Shown: in pieces, positions 1 through 8,214 of the stretch
Position numbering within the stretch: the stretch's first letter is position 1
How the letters are laid out: each line of letters opens with the position of its first letter
NCBI GenBank assembly: GCA_934487205.1
Contig: CAKSRS010000037.1
Location: 1 to 27,486, forward strand
Source of the DNA: an uncultured Clostridia bacterium
GTDB lineage: Bacteria; Bacillota; Clostridia; UBA1381
DNA: 27,486 nt
Direction: 5' to 3'
The notes under the pieces: generated by a model
Database searches by the model: none
What the model saw: only the letters and a program-made list of their open reading frames with translations
Told to the model about the DNA's origin: nothing
Translations under genes and position numbers: made by a program

Positions 1-31
1 CTTTTAAATTTATTTTTTATGAGGTGACAGC

Positions 32-889
32 ATGCAAAATTTACAATGGTACCCCGGGCATATGGCAAAAACACGGCGTATGATTGAAGAAAATCTGCGG
101 AATATCGATGTTGTTGTGGAAATTTTGGACGCACGCATTCCCTTCTCCGGGCGCAATCCCAATTTTGATGATATTCTCCGCGGCAAGCCGAGACTTGTTG
201 TTATGAATAAATATGACCTCGCCGACGCCGCAATAACGGACAAATGGACGGCATGGTACAACAAAAACGGAATTAAAGTTATTCCAATAAGCTGTAAAGA
301 TGGCATGGGAATAAATAAGCTTGCCCCCGCCGCAAAAGAATTGATTTCCGATAAAATTCAGGCAGCACGTGAAAGGGGCATGAACCGCGGTGTTAAAATA
401 ATGATGGTCGGCATACCAAATGTAGGCAAATCAACTTTGATAAACCGCCTTTCGGGAAAAGCAAGCGCAAAAACAGGCGACCGCCCCGGCGTGACACGCA
501 CAAAACAATGGATTCGCCTTAAAGACGGTCTGGAACTCCTTGATACACCGGGTATTCTCCCGCCGAAATTTGATAATCAGCGCACGGCGGTAAATCTTGC
601 TTATACGGGCGCAATCCGCGACGAAATTATGGAGGTTGAGCTTTTGGCATACTCCCTTCTCGAATATCTCCGTGATAATTACGCCGAAAAACTTTGCGAA
701 AGATACAAGCTTGACGATATTTCCGATATGCCGGGATACGAAATTCTCGAATTAATCGGCAGAAAACGCGGCTGCGTAGTATCCGGCGGCGAAATTGACA
801 CCGAGCGCGCCGCAAATATTCTCCTTGACGAACTTCGCGGCTGCAAAATCGGCAGAATTACTCTTGAAAAACCGGAGGACGAAACATGA
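32..889 (+). CDS. rbgA: Ribosome biogenesis GTPase RbgA (YlqF)
   Basis: Circularly permuted GTPase needed for late assembly of the 50S subunit in Firmicutes; cytoplasmic. The 285-residue protein has the permuted motif order expected: G4 (NKYD, about residue 59) comes first, then G1 (GIPNVGKST, about 128-136) and G3 (DTPG, about 172-175), followed by the C-terminal helical domain. It opens with the family's typical WYPGHMAKT stretch. The length is normal for RbgA. The ATG is supported by GAGGTGA a few bases upstream. The stop overlaps the apbE start by 4 bp (ATGA), so the two are probably translationally coupled. The promoter lies left of the window. Family assignment is secure. Confidence 0.95.
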   Translation: MQNLQWYPGHMAKTRRMIEENLRNIDVVVEILDARIPFSGRNPNFDDILRGKPRLVVMNKYDLADAAITDKWTAWYNKNGIKVIPISCKDGMGINKLAPAAKELISDKIQAARERGMNRGVKIMMVGIPNVGKSTLINRLSGKASAKTGDRPGVTRTKQWIRLKDGLELLDTPGILPPKFDNQRTAVNLAYTGAIRDEIMEVELLAYSLLEYLRDNYAEKLCERYKLDDISDMPGYEILELIGRKRGCVVSGGEIDTERAANILLDELRGCKIGRITLEKPEDET

Positions 890-1842
890 AAAAACGGATT
901 ATATTTTATGCACTTCTCATTTTTGCCGTTTTGCTTGTTTTTGCGTCACAGCGCATGAGTCCGCGTCTTAAAACGGCAACGTTTACCGATTATTTTGATA
1001 CCGTTACCGAAATAACGGTATACTCCCGTACCGATAAGCCTTTACGCGACTGCAAAAATTACTTGCGCAAGGCGGAAAAAATGTTTTCCGCAACAGATGA
1101 GAATTCCGAAATATATCGTCTTAATCACAACGAAAACGTACCTCTTTCAGATGATACGAAAAAAATTCTTGAATACGGCAAAAAATTCACTGATGAAAAC
1201 TCTGATTTTTTCTCGATTTATCTTAACCCGCTCGTTGAGGCATGGGATATAAAAAACAACTCCGGAGTAATTCCCGATGTAAAAACAGCGCTGGAAAAAT
1301 CAAATGAACAAAAATCGGTGAATCTCGGTGCTGTCGCAAAGGGTTACGCAACCGACAGGTTATGTGAAATTTTGAAAGCTGACGGCGTTACCTCCGCAAT
1401 GCTTTCACTCGGCGGCAATGCGTATGCCGTCGGCAAAAAACCTACGGGCGAATATTGGAAGGTCGGTATTCAAAATCCTAAAGCCGAAAACTCGGTTATC
1501 GGCATAATATCTGCCGAAAATCTTGCCGTTATAACCTCGGGCGACTATCAGCGGTATTTCGAGCTTGACGGCATCAGATACCACCATATTTTTGACCCCA
1601 AAACGGGATATCCGGCAAATAACGGACTTCACTCGGTAACGATTATCGGGGAAAATGCGGCTCTGTGCGACTCGCTTGCTACCGCCGCTTTTGTCGCGGG
1701 ACTTGATGAAGGAATTGCTCTTTTAAACAAATACGGTGTCCGCGGAATTTTTATAACAGATGACACCGTTTATTTTTCAAAATCTCTGGAAGATATTTTT
1801 AAGCAAACCGATTTTTCATACAAATACGAATTTATATATTAA
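886..1842 (+). CDS. apbE: FAD:protein FMN transferase (ApbE family)
   Basis: Transfers FMN from FAD to a Thr/Ser of target proteins such as Rnf/Nqr subunits or extracellular flavoproteins; acts on the outer face of the membrane. Of 318 residues, about 5-21 form a single hydrophobic anchor or uncleaved signal. There is no lipobox cysteine, unlike many ApbE lipoproteins. Family motifs are present: DTVTEI near the start, the NLGAVAKGYATD stretch, SLGGN, ITSGDYQRYF, HHIFDPKTGYP and the C-terminal CDSLATAAFV. It overlaps rbgA by 4 bp. No recognisable flavinylation partner lies in the window, so its substrate is not shown. Confidence 0.93.
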   Translation: MKKRIIFYALLIFAVLLVFASQRMSPRLKTATFTDYFDTVTEITVYSRTDKPLRDCKNYLRKAEKMFSATDENSEIYRLNHNENVPLSDDTKKILEYGKKFTDENSDFFSIYLNPLVEAWDIKNNSGVIPDVKTALEKSNEQKSVNLGAVAKGYATDRLCEILKADGVTSAMLSLGGNAYAVGKKPTGEYWKVGIQNPKAENSVIGIISAENLAVITSGDYQRYFELDGIRYHHIFDPKTGYPANNGLHSVTIIGENAALCDSLATAAFVAGLDEGIALLNKYGVRGIFITDDTVYFSKSLEDIFKQTDFSYKYEFIY

Positions 1843-1845
1843 TAC

Positions 1846-1875
1846 AGGGCGCACCGCAATACATCGGTGCGCCCT
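1846..1875. terminator. Perfect hairpin between convergent genes
   Basis: An 11-bp perfect inverted repeat (AGGGCGCACCG / CGGTGCGCCCT) with an 8-nt loop sits between the apbE stop and the end of the convergent aminopeptidase gene. Position suggests a bidirectional terminator, but neither strand has a real T-tract after the stem, so it may instead act as an RNA end-stabilising or weak termination structure. Confidence 0.6.
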
Positions 1876-1901
1876 CTGCTATATATTTGACAAGCGAATG
1901 T

Positions 1902-3308
1902 TTATCTGTCCTTATAAAAAGCCGCATAAGCTTTGTACGCCATATAAATATCGCCCTTCGCCGTCACCTCAAACGGTGAATGCATCGACAAAACCGGTAC
2001 GCCGCAGTCTATAACATCCATGTTCAAATTCGCAACATACATTGCAATGGTTCCTCCGCCGCCCTTGTCAACTTTGCCAAGCTCGCACGTCTGCCAAACG
2101 ACATTGTTATTGTTCATTATAGTCATTATTTCGTGCACAAATTCGCTTGACGCGTCCGACGCACCCGACTTCCCGCGTGAACCGGTGTATTTCATCAGCG
2201 CCATTCCGCGTCCGGCATATGAGGAATTTTGGCGTTCAAAGGCATTTTCGTAATTCGGGTCTACCGCCGCGCTGACATCGCTTGACATACATGCCGAATT
2301 GCGGATAACCTTATTGAATGTGACCATATCGCATCTGCCTTTTATTTTTTCAATCAGTTCCGCAACAGCCATATCAAAAAATCTTGACAACATTCCCGTA
2401 TTTCCTACGGAGCCTATTTCTTCTTTGTCGACAAGCAGGCAAACTGCTGTTTTTTTCGGGGTTGTAACTTCCAGAATACTCTTCAGTGCAGTAAATGCGC
2501 AAACTCTGTCATCTTGCCCGTACGCGCCGACAAAGCTGCTGTCCAGTCCTACATTTTTCGCTTTAAATGCAGGTACAATTTCAAGTTCGGCACTTAAGAA
2601 CGCTTCTTCGGTTATCCCGTAAGTTATGTTCAGAATATTCAGGATGTTAAACTTCACGCTGTCATCAATTTCGCTGTCATTTACGCCCATGCCGCCGATA
2701 AGAATATTCAGCGATTCGCCCTCAATGGCGTCTGCGAGCTTTTTGGACATCTGTTCCTGCGACAGATGCGGCAGCAAATCGGTTATGCAGAATACAGGGT
2801 CGTCGTCCTTTTCACCTATACAGATTTCCACCTGTTCCCCGTCCTTTGTATAGCATACACCATGAATTGCAAGCGGCAAAGCTGTCCATTGATATTTTTT
2901 AATTCCCCCGTAGTAATGGGTTTTTAAAAGCGCCATCTCCTTTGACTGATACAGCGGATTTTGCTTTAAATCCAGTCTCGGCGAGTCAATATGCGCACCG
3001 ACTATGTTGATTCCGTTATCAATATCCTCTGTTCCTATTACAGCGAGGAGAATATTCTTTTTTCTGTTTATCATATACACCCTGTCGCCCGGTTTTAATT
3101 CATTTTTGGTATTAAACGGCACAAAACCGTTTGATTCCGCCATAGCTACCGCACTACGCACACATTCGCGCTCCGTTTTTCCGTTATCCAAAAAATTACG
3201 GTATTCATCGCACATATCAAGCATTGTGCGCTTTTCTTCCGGCGTAAGCGTCTGATACACGTTTCGGGTTTTATACGCCAGCTTTTTATAAAGCTCTTTA
3301 TCTGTCAT
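1902..3308 (-). CDS. M18 family aminopeptidase
   Basis: Zinc-dependent cytoplasmic aminopeptidase of the M18 (aspartyl aminopeptidase / aminopeptidase I) family, removing N-terminal residues from peptides. At 468 residues it is typical for the bacterial clade. Visible metal and catalytic motifs are GAHIDSPRLDLK (first zinc His and Asp), VDKEEIGSVGNTG (tandem Glu) and the C-terminal SMHSPFEV histidine motif. The ATG follows AAAGGAA about 9 nt upstream. It has its own promoter (3368-3395) and is transcribed towards apbE. Substrate preference (acidic versus broad) cannot be told from motifs alone. Confidence 0.93.
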   Translation of the reverse strand: MTDKELYKKLAYKTRNVYQTLTPEEKRTMLDMCDEYRNFLDNGKTERECVRSAVAMAESNGFVPFNTKNELKPGDRVYMINRKKNILLAVIGTEDIDNGINIVGAHIDSPRLDLKQNPLYQSKEMALLKTHYYGGIKKYQWTALPLAIHGVCYTKDGEQVEICIGEKDDDPVFCITDLLPHLSQEQMSKKLADAIEGESLNILIGGMGVNDSEIDDSVKFNILNILNITYGITEEAFLSAELEIVPAFKAKNVGLDSSFVGAYGQDDRVCAFTALKSILEVTTPKKTAVCLLVDKEEIGSVGNTGMLSRFFDMAVAELIEKIKGRCDMVTFNKVIRNSACMSSDVSAAVDPNYENAFERQNSSYAGRGMALMKYTGSRGKSGASDASSEFVHEIMTIMNNNNVVWQTCELGKVDKGGGGTIAMYVANLNMDVIDCGVPVLSMHSPFEVTAKGDIYMAYKAYAAFYKDR

Positions 3309-3367
3309 TTAAATCATTCCTTTCCTGAAAGGGCTATATCGTTTGATAAATAGCTCTTTTCCCTAAT

Positions 3368-3395
3368 ATTATACCACAAATTTACTATTTGTCTA
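3368..3395 (-). promoter_or_regulatory. Sigma-A promoter of the M18 aminopeptidase
   Basis: On the minus strand, -35 TAGACA (3390-3395) and a perfect -10 TATAAT (3368-3373) are 16 bp apart, with an extended TGG just before the -10. The expected transcript starts near 3361. Its leader contains a possible GCTAT/ATAGC stem before the ribosome binding site. Confidence 0.7.
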
Positions 3396-3423
3396 TTATT
3401 TTGCACAATTTTTTATAAAAATA

Positions 3424-3452
3424 TTGATAAAATTACAAATTTATGCTATACT
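3424..3452 (+). promoter_or_regulatory. Promoter of the ogg-fba gene group
   Basis: TTGATA (3424-3429), a 17-bp spacer, then TATACT (3447-3452). The start codon of ogg lies only 9 bp after the -10, so transcription should begin 2-4 nt before the ATG. It is divergent from the aminopeptidase promoter, and the facing -35 boxes are about 30 bp apart. Confidence 0.75.
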
Positions 3453-3461
3453 ATCATTGTT

Positions 3462-4328
3462 ATGAAAATTTATGAAAAAGATACCGATTTGATATTGGAA
3501 AATACAAAGGATTTCAATTTAACACAGACATTCGACTGCGGACAGTGTTTTCGTTGGGACAAGCACGGTGACGGCTATTTGGGCATAGCCTGCGGTCAGC
3601 CGCTTTACATAACCGCGCAAGGCGACAATATTATACTGTATGACACTTCCGCGAAAGATTGGGAAAATACCTGGAAACATTACTTTGATGCAGACCGAGA
3701 TTACAGTAAAATTAAACAAACATTATCTGCCGATTCTGTAATGAAAAATGCAATTTCCTTTGGCAGCGGCATACGGATTTTAAATCAGGAGCCGTTTGAA
3801 TGTCTGATTTCCTTTATTATTTCGGCAAGTAACAATATCCCAAGAATAAAGAAAATAATTAATTCGCTGTGCCGGACTTTTGGTGACAAGACGGAATATA
3901 TGGGTGAAACATTTTACACCTTCCCCGGCCCCGAACGCATCGCATCGCTTTCTCTTTCCGATTTATCGGTAATCAAGGCGGGATTTCGTGATAAATACAT
4001 ACTTTCCGCCGCAAAATGCGTATCGGGAGGCATGATTGATTTGGAATGTCTTAAAAAAGCATCGGCAGAATATGCAAAAAACGAACTTTTAAAATTATCC
4101 GGCGTCGGTAATAAGGTTGCGGATTGCGTACTTCTTTTCAGCCTCGAAAAATATGACAGTTTCCCGGTTGATGTGTGGATAAAACGCATTATGGAATACT
4201 GTTATACAGACGGTGAACAGACGAAGGACGCCATATCCGCGCTTGCAAAGCAGAAATTCGGCGACCTCGGCGGATTTGCACAGCAATACCTTTTCTACTG
4301 GGCACGGGAAAATAAGATTGGAATTTGA
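3462..4328 (+). CDS. ogg: 8-oxoguanine DNA glycosylase/AP lyase (OGG1-type)
   Basis: Bifunctional base-excision repair enzyme removing 8-oxoguanine. The 288-residue protein starts with an OGG_N-like domain (DCGQCFRW) and continues into the HhH-GPD fold. The hairpin LSGVGNKVADC holds the expected catalytic lysine at K218, and FPVDVWIKR holds the catalytic aspartate at D237, matching the K...PVD arrangement of OGG1. No ribosome binding site precedes the ATG; the promoter -10 is 9 bp upstream, so the mRNA appears leaderless or nearly so. The start is supported by the normal N-terminal length. The next gene begins 1 nt after its stop. Confidence 0.92.
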   Translation: MKIYEKDTDLILENTKDFNLTQTFDCGQCFRWDKHGDGYLGIACGQPLYITAQGDNIILYDTSAKDWENTWKHYFDADRDYSKIKQTLSADSVMKNAISFGSGIRILNQEPFECLISFIISASNNIPRIKKIINSLCRTFGDKTEYMGETFYTFPGPERIASLSLSDLSVIKAGFRDKYILSAAKCVSGGMIDLECLKKASAEYAKNELLKLSGVGNKVADCVLLFSLEKYDSFPVDVWIKRIMEYCYTDGEQTKDAISALAKQKFGDLGGFAQQYLFYWARENKIGI

Positions 4329-4329
4329 T

Positions 4330-4929
4330 ATGATTAAGGAATTTAAAAAGGCTCTCGGCTACATATGCCCATATTGTTCATCAATTGCGGTAAAAGAATA
4401 TAATTTATTTGATTTTTCCGGCAAGGACGGTACAAAGCTTGCATGTCCGAGCGGTGCATGCGGCGAACACTGCGTCACCGTAACACCGAAAAAAGACAAA
4501 TATAACATAGTGATAGCTTGCCCCCTGTGTGATGAGTCGCACACTTTTAATATACAGAAAATAACATTTTGGCAAAGCAAGTTTTTCGTATTCCGATGTC
4601 CTGAGACCGGTTTTGGAATACTATTCATAGGCGATAAGGACGAAGTTCGCGACGAAATTGAACGCCAGGAAAAGATGCTTATTGAAATGAATGACGAGTA
4701 TTCCGTAAGCGATGAATTAAGCATTATTTTTGACGAAGTTGAGCGCATAAACGAAATTGCTAAAGACGGCAATGTATCGTGCAGCTGCGGTAGTCATGCA
4801 ATTGCGATAGAAATTGATAATTCAAATATCACTTTATGCTGCCGCGAGTGCGGAAATTCAAAAGAAATTCCAGCAAACCGTGCAGCCCTTGATGAGTTAT
4901 TAAATACAAGTGCCATTGTACTTGATTGA
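4330..4929 (+). CDS. Cysteine-rich zinc-ribbon-like protein, function unknown
   Basis: I do not recognise a named family. The 199-residue soluble protein carries repeated cysteine pairs: C13-x2-C16, C39 with C44 and C48, C64-x2-C67, a lone C90, then near the C-terminus CSC and CC-x2-C. These look like several zinc ribbons flanking a charged, probably helical middle (about 105-145). No membrane segment or signal peptide is seen. The ATG at 4330 is preferred over an in-frame start at 4213, which would lie wholly inside ogg; the chosen start is 1 nt after the ogg stop, so translation is probably coupled. It sits between a DNA repair gene and fba. Zinc binding is inference. Confidence 0.8.
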   Translation: MIKEFKKALGYICPYCSSIAVKEYNLFDFSGKDGTKLACPSGACGEHCVTVTPKKDKYNIVIACPLCDESHTFNIQKITFWQSKFFVFRCPETGFGILFIGDKDEVRDEIERQEKMLIEMNDEYSVSDELSIIFDEVERINEIAKDGNVSCSCGSHAIAIEIDNSNITLCCRECGNSKEIPANRAALDELLNTSAIVLD

Positions 4930-4957
4930 TAAATATATTTTAAAGGAGGAAACTTAA

Positions 4958-5821
4958 ATGTTAGTTTCAGCAACAGATATGTTAAACAAGGCCGTTGCCG
5001 GCAAGTATGCCGTAGGTCAGTTCAACATCAACAATTTGGAATGGACAAAAGCCATTCTGCAAACTGCCGAGGAGAATAAATCACCGGTAATTCTCGGTGT
5101 ATCCGAAGGCGCAGGAAAGTATATGACAGGATTTAAGACCGTAACAGCTATGGTTAAAGCTATGGTCGAAGAAATGGGAATTACAGTTCCCGTGGCGCTT
5201 CACCTTGACCACGGCACATACGAAGGTGCATATAAATGCATTGAGGCGGGATTTTCATCAATAATGTTCGACGGTTCACACTACCCTATCGAAGAAAATA
5301 TTGCAAAAACAAAAGAATTGGTTGAAGTATGCCATTCCAAAGGCATTTCAATCGAGGCTGAAGTCGGTTCAATCGGTGGCGAAGAAGACGGCGTAATCGG
5401 TGCCGGCGAAGTTGCCGACCCAAATGAATGTAAAATGATTGCTGACCTCGGCGTTGATTTCCTTGCAGCAGGTATCGGCAATATCCACGGAAAATATCCG
5501 GCAAACTGGAAAGGTCTTGACTTTGACGCTCTTGCGGCAACAAAGGAAAAAGTCGGCGACTTACCCCTTGTACTTCACGGCGGTACGGGAATCCCGGCTG
5601 ATATGATTAAAAAGGCTATTTCTCTCGGCGTTGCAAAAATCAATGTTAATACCGAATGTCAGCTTTACTTCCAGGAAGCAACAAGAAAGTATATTGAAGA
5701 AGGCAAAGACCTTGTCGGCAAGGGATTTGACCCGAGAAAGCTTCTTGCCCCCGGCTGCGAAGCAATCAAAACGATTGTTAAAGAAAAAATGGAGCTGTTC
5801 GGCTCGGTTAACAAAGCGTAA
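4958..5821 (+). CDS. fba: Class II fructose-1,6-bisphosphate aldolase
   Basis: Zinc-dependent aldolase splitting fructose-1,6-bisphosphate to dihydroxyacetone phosphate and glyceraldehyde-3-phosphate in glycolysis and gluconeogenesis. The 287 residues show HLDHGT (zinc His and catalytic Asp), DGSHYP, EAEVGSIGGEEDG, GIGNIHGKYP (second zinc His), LHGGTG (third zinc His and phosphate site) and KINVNTE. The length is usual for the family (GatY/Fba type). It has a very strong ribosome binding site, AAAGGAGGAAAC. I see no clear promoter in the 28-bp gap, so it is probably read from the ogg promoter or from one inside the preceding gene. A strong terminator follows. A tagatose-bisphosphate aldolase role cannot be excluded. 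Confidence 0.94.
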   Translation: MLVSATDMLNKAVAGKYAVGQFNINNLEWTKAILQTAEENKSPVILGVSEGAGKYMTGFKTVTAMVKAMVEEMGITVPVALHLDHGTYEGAYKCIEAGFSSIMFDGSHYPIEENIAKTKELVEVCHSKGISIEAEVGSIGGEEDGVIGAGEVADPNECKMIADLGVDFLAAGIGNIHGKYPANWKGLDFDALAATKEKVGDLPLVLHGGTGIPADMIKKAISLGVAKINVNTECQLYFQEATRKYIEEGKDLVGKGFDPRKLLAPGCEAIKTIVKEKMELFGSVNKA

Positions 5822-5833
5822 ATTAAAAATCGT

Positions 5834-5875
5834 ACGTGCTGTTCCGGAAATTTTCGGAATAGCACGTTTTTATTT
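5834..5875 (+). terminator. Rho-independent terminator after fba
   Basis: A 13-bp stem, ACGTGCTGTTCCG against CGGAATAGCACGT (one G-T pair), with an 8-nt loop is followed by TTTTTATTTT. This is a textbook intrinsic terminator ending the ogg-fba unit. Confidence 0.92.
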
Positions 5876-5901
5876 TCCATATCATTATATTGGGTGATAT
5901 A

Positions 5902-6753
5902 ATGAGTTTTAAAAAATTAATATTATTCATTCTCGCTGCCGCGGCTTTCTTTACGGCAGTTTTTGCGCAATCTGAAAATGTATCTGTTTTTAAAGATACC
6001 GACAGCTCGATAAATCTTCCCGTATTAATGTATCACAGCGTTGTAAACGACCCGGCAAAAGTCGGAAAATACGTTATTACGCCGCAAAAATTTGAGGAGG
6101 ATTTACTTTATCTTGAACAAAAGGGGTATACGTCCGTATCCGCAAAACAGCTTATCCGCTACGTATATACCGACGAGCCTTTGCCCGAAAAGCCTGTGGT
6201 TATTACATTTGATGACGGCATGTACAATAATCTCGAATATGTTGTTCCCCTTCTTGAAAAGCATAACGCAAATGCAATTTTTTCCGTTGTTGGCAGTTAC
6301 ACCGATGAATACACCGAGAGCAATATTGTAAATCCTTTGTACAGCTATCTGCGCTGGAGCGACATAAACACGCTTGCCGATAACGAGCATGTTGAATTCG
6401 GGAACCATTCATATGCGTTTCATTCCATTTCTTCAAAACGTTACGGCACACAAAAGAACAAGTCGGAAAATTCATTGGATTATATTAACGTATTTTTTCA
6501 GGATACGCAAAAAATGCAATCGGAATTTTTTGCACACTGCAATTACCGCCCTGTTATATACACTTACCCTTTCGGTAGCTACAGCAAGGAAAGCAGCCGC
6601 GTGCTGAAAAAAATGGATTTCATGGTCAGCTTTTCGTGCATCGAGGGCATAAATAAAATTTCTCATGACGAGGACTGCTTGTACATGCTCAAAAGATATA
6701 ACCGTGACGGCACTTTATCAACATGGCAGTTTTTTTCAAAGCTTAAAATATAA
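5902..6753 (+). CDS. Secreted polysaccharide deacetylase (NodB/CE4)
   Basis: Metal-dependent carbohydrate esterase that probably removes N-acetyl groups from peptidoglycan or another polysaccharide outside the cell. The 283-residue protein has a signal peptide (hydrophobic about 5-21, likely cut after AVFA at residue 22), then LPVLMYHSV, motif 1 TFDDG (102-106), motif 2 HSYAFH (H-S/T-x3-H) and motif 3 YPFGSYS. ATG 5902 is chosen over a TTG at 5890 because GGGTGAT lies just upstream of it. It stands alone between the fba terminator and a bidirectional terminator; its promoter is not obvious in the short AT-rich gap. Substrate is not evident. Confidence 0.9.
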   Translation: MSFKKLILFILAAAAFFTAVFAQSENVSVFKDTDSSINLPVLMYHSVVNDPAKVGKYVITPQKFEEDLLYLEQKGYTSVSAKQLIRYVYTDEPLPEKPVVITFDDGMYNNLEYVVPLLEKHNANAIFSVVGSYTDEYTESNIVNPLYSYLRWSDINTLADNEHVEFGNHSYAFHSISSKRYGTQKNKSENSLDYINVFFQDTQKMQSEFFAHCNYRPVIYTYPFGSYSKESSRVLKKMDFMVSFSCIEGINKISHDEDCLYMLKRYNRDGTLSTWQFFSKLKI

Positions 6754-6755
6754 AA

Positions 6756-6798
6756 GAGCCGCAGCTTAAAATGATTTCATTTGGCTGCAGCTCCCTTT
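6756..6798. terminator. Bidirectional terminator
   Basis: GAGCCGCAGC (6756-6765) pairs with GCTGCAGCTC (6784-6793) with one mismatch-type position. On the plus strand CCCTTTT follows; on the minus strand the stem runs into TTTTATATTTTA. It separates the deacetylase from the convergent RNHCP gene. Confidence 0.8.
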
Positions 6799-6819
6799 TG
6801 TTACAATAAGCGCAAAATT

Positions 6820-7248
6820 CTATTTACCCATGCATCCGTCGCCGCCCATAAGGGCCGTCATTTCTTCTATTCGTTCAAGCGGGAACGGCGGCTCGCAAAG
6901 CGGTTTCATGGCAATACTCATGAGCTTCATCGGGTTATCATCGGCGGCAACACGATTCGATGATAATGCGCCGCAGCGGCGGCAGCGATGTATTATTGCC
7001 CATTCGCCGTTTTTTCTTACCCACACGGCAACGGGCTCCATAATACCTCCGCAATCGGATTCTCTGTCCCCCGGCTCAATATCAACATGCAAGCTTGAAA
7101 GGCAGTTGGGACAATGGTTTCTATGCTCACTGCCCGCGCCGTACGGCGTTACCAGTCTGCCGCATACTTTGCATGTAAAACTATCATTGCATGCATGCGT
7201 TTTATAATAACCTTTTTTATATTGTCTGCGTTTATTTTCACGATTCAT
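6820..7248 (-). CDS. RNHCP domain zinc-ribbon protein
   Basis: 142-residue protein of the RNHCP family, named for a conserved motif seen here inside SEHRNHCPNC. Cysteine pairs CKVC, CPNC and CRRC, plus a CGG-containing segment, suggest two zinc ribbons; the N-terminus is basic. The function is not established, and nucleic-acid or ribosome association is only a guess. ATG 7248 is chosen over upstream in-frame starts because AGGAGGAA sits exactly where a ribosome binding site should be. It lies 135 bp downstream of the hydrolase gene, behind a structured leader (7287-7316). Whether it has its own promoter or depends on readthrough is unclear. Confidence 0.85.
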   Translation of the reverse strand: MNRENKRRQYKKGYYKTHACNDSFTCKVCGRLVTPYGAGSEHRNHCPNCLSSLHVDIEPGDRESDCGGIMEPVAVWVRKNGEWAIIHRCRRCGALSSNRVAADDNPMKLMSIAMKPLCEPPFPLERIEEMTALMGGDGCMGK

Positions 7249-7255
7249 TTTAAAT

Positions 7256-7316
7256 TTCCTCCTAAAGATTTTTTTATAAATCATATGGGAGGAACGGTCT
7301 TGTTTACATTCCTCCC
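7256..7316 (-). promoter_or_regulatory. Leader with competing anti-Shine-Dalgarno pairing
   Basis: In mRNA order the leader holds GGGAGGAA (7316-7309), TTCCTCCC (7294-7287) and the ribosome binding site AGGAGGAA (7263-7256). The middle element can pair perfectly over 8 bp with the first arm, or over about 7 bp with the ribosome binding site. This is the layout of a translational on/off switch. No ligand or protein is identified. Confidence 0.5.
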
Positions 7317-7383
7317 GGTCAGCAAACAATATCCGATAACAAATTTTTATTCTTCAAACAAATTTCTCCTATTTTATAATATT

Positions 7384-8199
7384 TTAATTAAATGATTTTG
7401 GATTTTCCGCCCATTCGGCGGCATGTTCAACCCATTTTGCAATACATTTATCCACCCAGTCACTGCAGCCGCACTCCGTTATTTCATTACCGAGAGCAAC
7501 CCCATGCGGTGCGTCCGGATAAATATGCATTTCAAATCTTTTACCCGCACATGCGTATGCCTCGCCCAAAACAAGCGAATTACGAACATTAACGCAGTCG
7601 TCTGTTACCGTATGAACGATAAATGCCGGCGCAGAATCACTGTCCACATGCTTTTCAAGGCTCATGGAATCAAACTGTTCTTTCGATGGATTTTCACAGC
7701 CGGCAAGATTTTGAAATGAACCCATGTGCCCGAAACTCTCGCCCGATACCACGGGGTAAATCAGCATAACACCCTTCGGCTTATTATATCCGTAAGGCAT
7801 GTCAATGCTTTTTTGAACTTCGTCAATCTTCCACATAATCCCAAGACTTCCCGCAAGATGTCCGCCCGCCGAAAACCCGACAGCAAACACTTCGTCCGGG
7901 TTAATATGATATTTTTCCGCATTGTCTTTTATATGTTTGATTGCAAGCGATGCCTCAATAAGCTGTTTTGGGAAATTATTTTCCCTTCCGACAGAATAAT
8001 GCAAAACAAATGCGCTGTAACCGTATTTCAAAAACGCAAGCGCAATCGGTTCGCCTTCACGCTCGGAACATACACCGCCGTAACCGCCGCCGGGAATAAC
8101 AAGAATTGCCTTCCCCGTATAATCACCGACTTTATCCGGCACATATGTATCAAGATACACATCTTCATCATTTGTAAGTTTTATTTTTTCACAAAGCAT
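7384..8199 (-). CDS. Alpha/beta hydrolase, acetyl-esterase-like
   Basis: Cytoplasmic serine esterase of the BD-FAE/Aes-like alpha/beta hydrolase group; 271 residues, no signal peptide. The oxyanion-hole segment reads IPGGGYGGV, the nucleophile elbow is VGFSAGGH (G-x-S-x-G), the likely acid is in VTDDCVN and the catalytic histidine is in DAPHGVAL. The ATG follows AAAGGAGGTAAA. It is 15 bp downstream of yitT and closes the long minus-strand operon. Such enzymes often deacetylate xylan-derived sugars, but nothing around it here concerns polysaccharide use, so the substrate stays open. Confidence 0.88.
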   Translation of the reverse strand: MLCEKIKLTNDEDVYLDTYVPDKVGDYTGKAILVIPGGGYGGVCSEREGEPIALAFLKYGYSAFVLHYSVGRENNFPKQLIEASLAIKHIKDNAEKYHINPDEVFAVGFSAGGHLAGSLGIMWKIDEVQKSIDMPYGYNKPKGVMLIYPVVSGESFGHMGSFQNLAGCENPSKEQFDSMSLEKHVDSDSAPAFIVHTVTDDCVNVRNSLVLGEAYACAGKRFEMHIYPDAPHGVALGNEITECGCSDWVDKCIAKWVEHAAEWAENPKSFN

Positions 8200-8214
8200 A
8201 AATTTTACCTCCTT

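Noticed and set aside
4213..4330. A longer N-terminus for the zinc-ribbon-like protein, starting inside ogg
   Set aside because: The extra 39 residues overlap the catalytic end of ogg in another frame and lack similarity to the rest; the ATG at 4330 is adjacent to the ogg stop.
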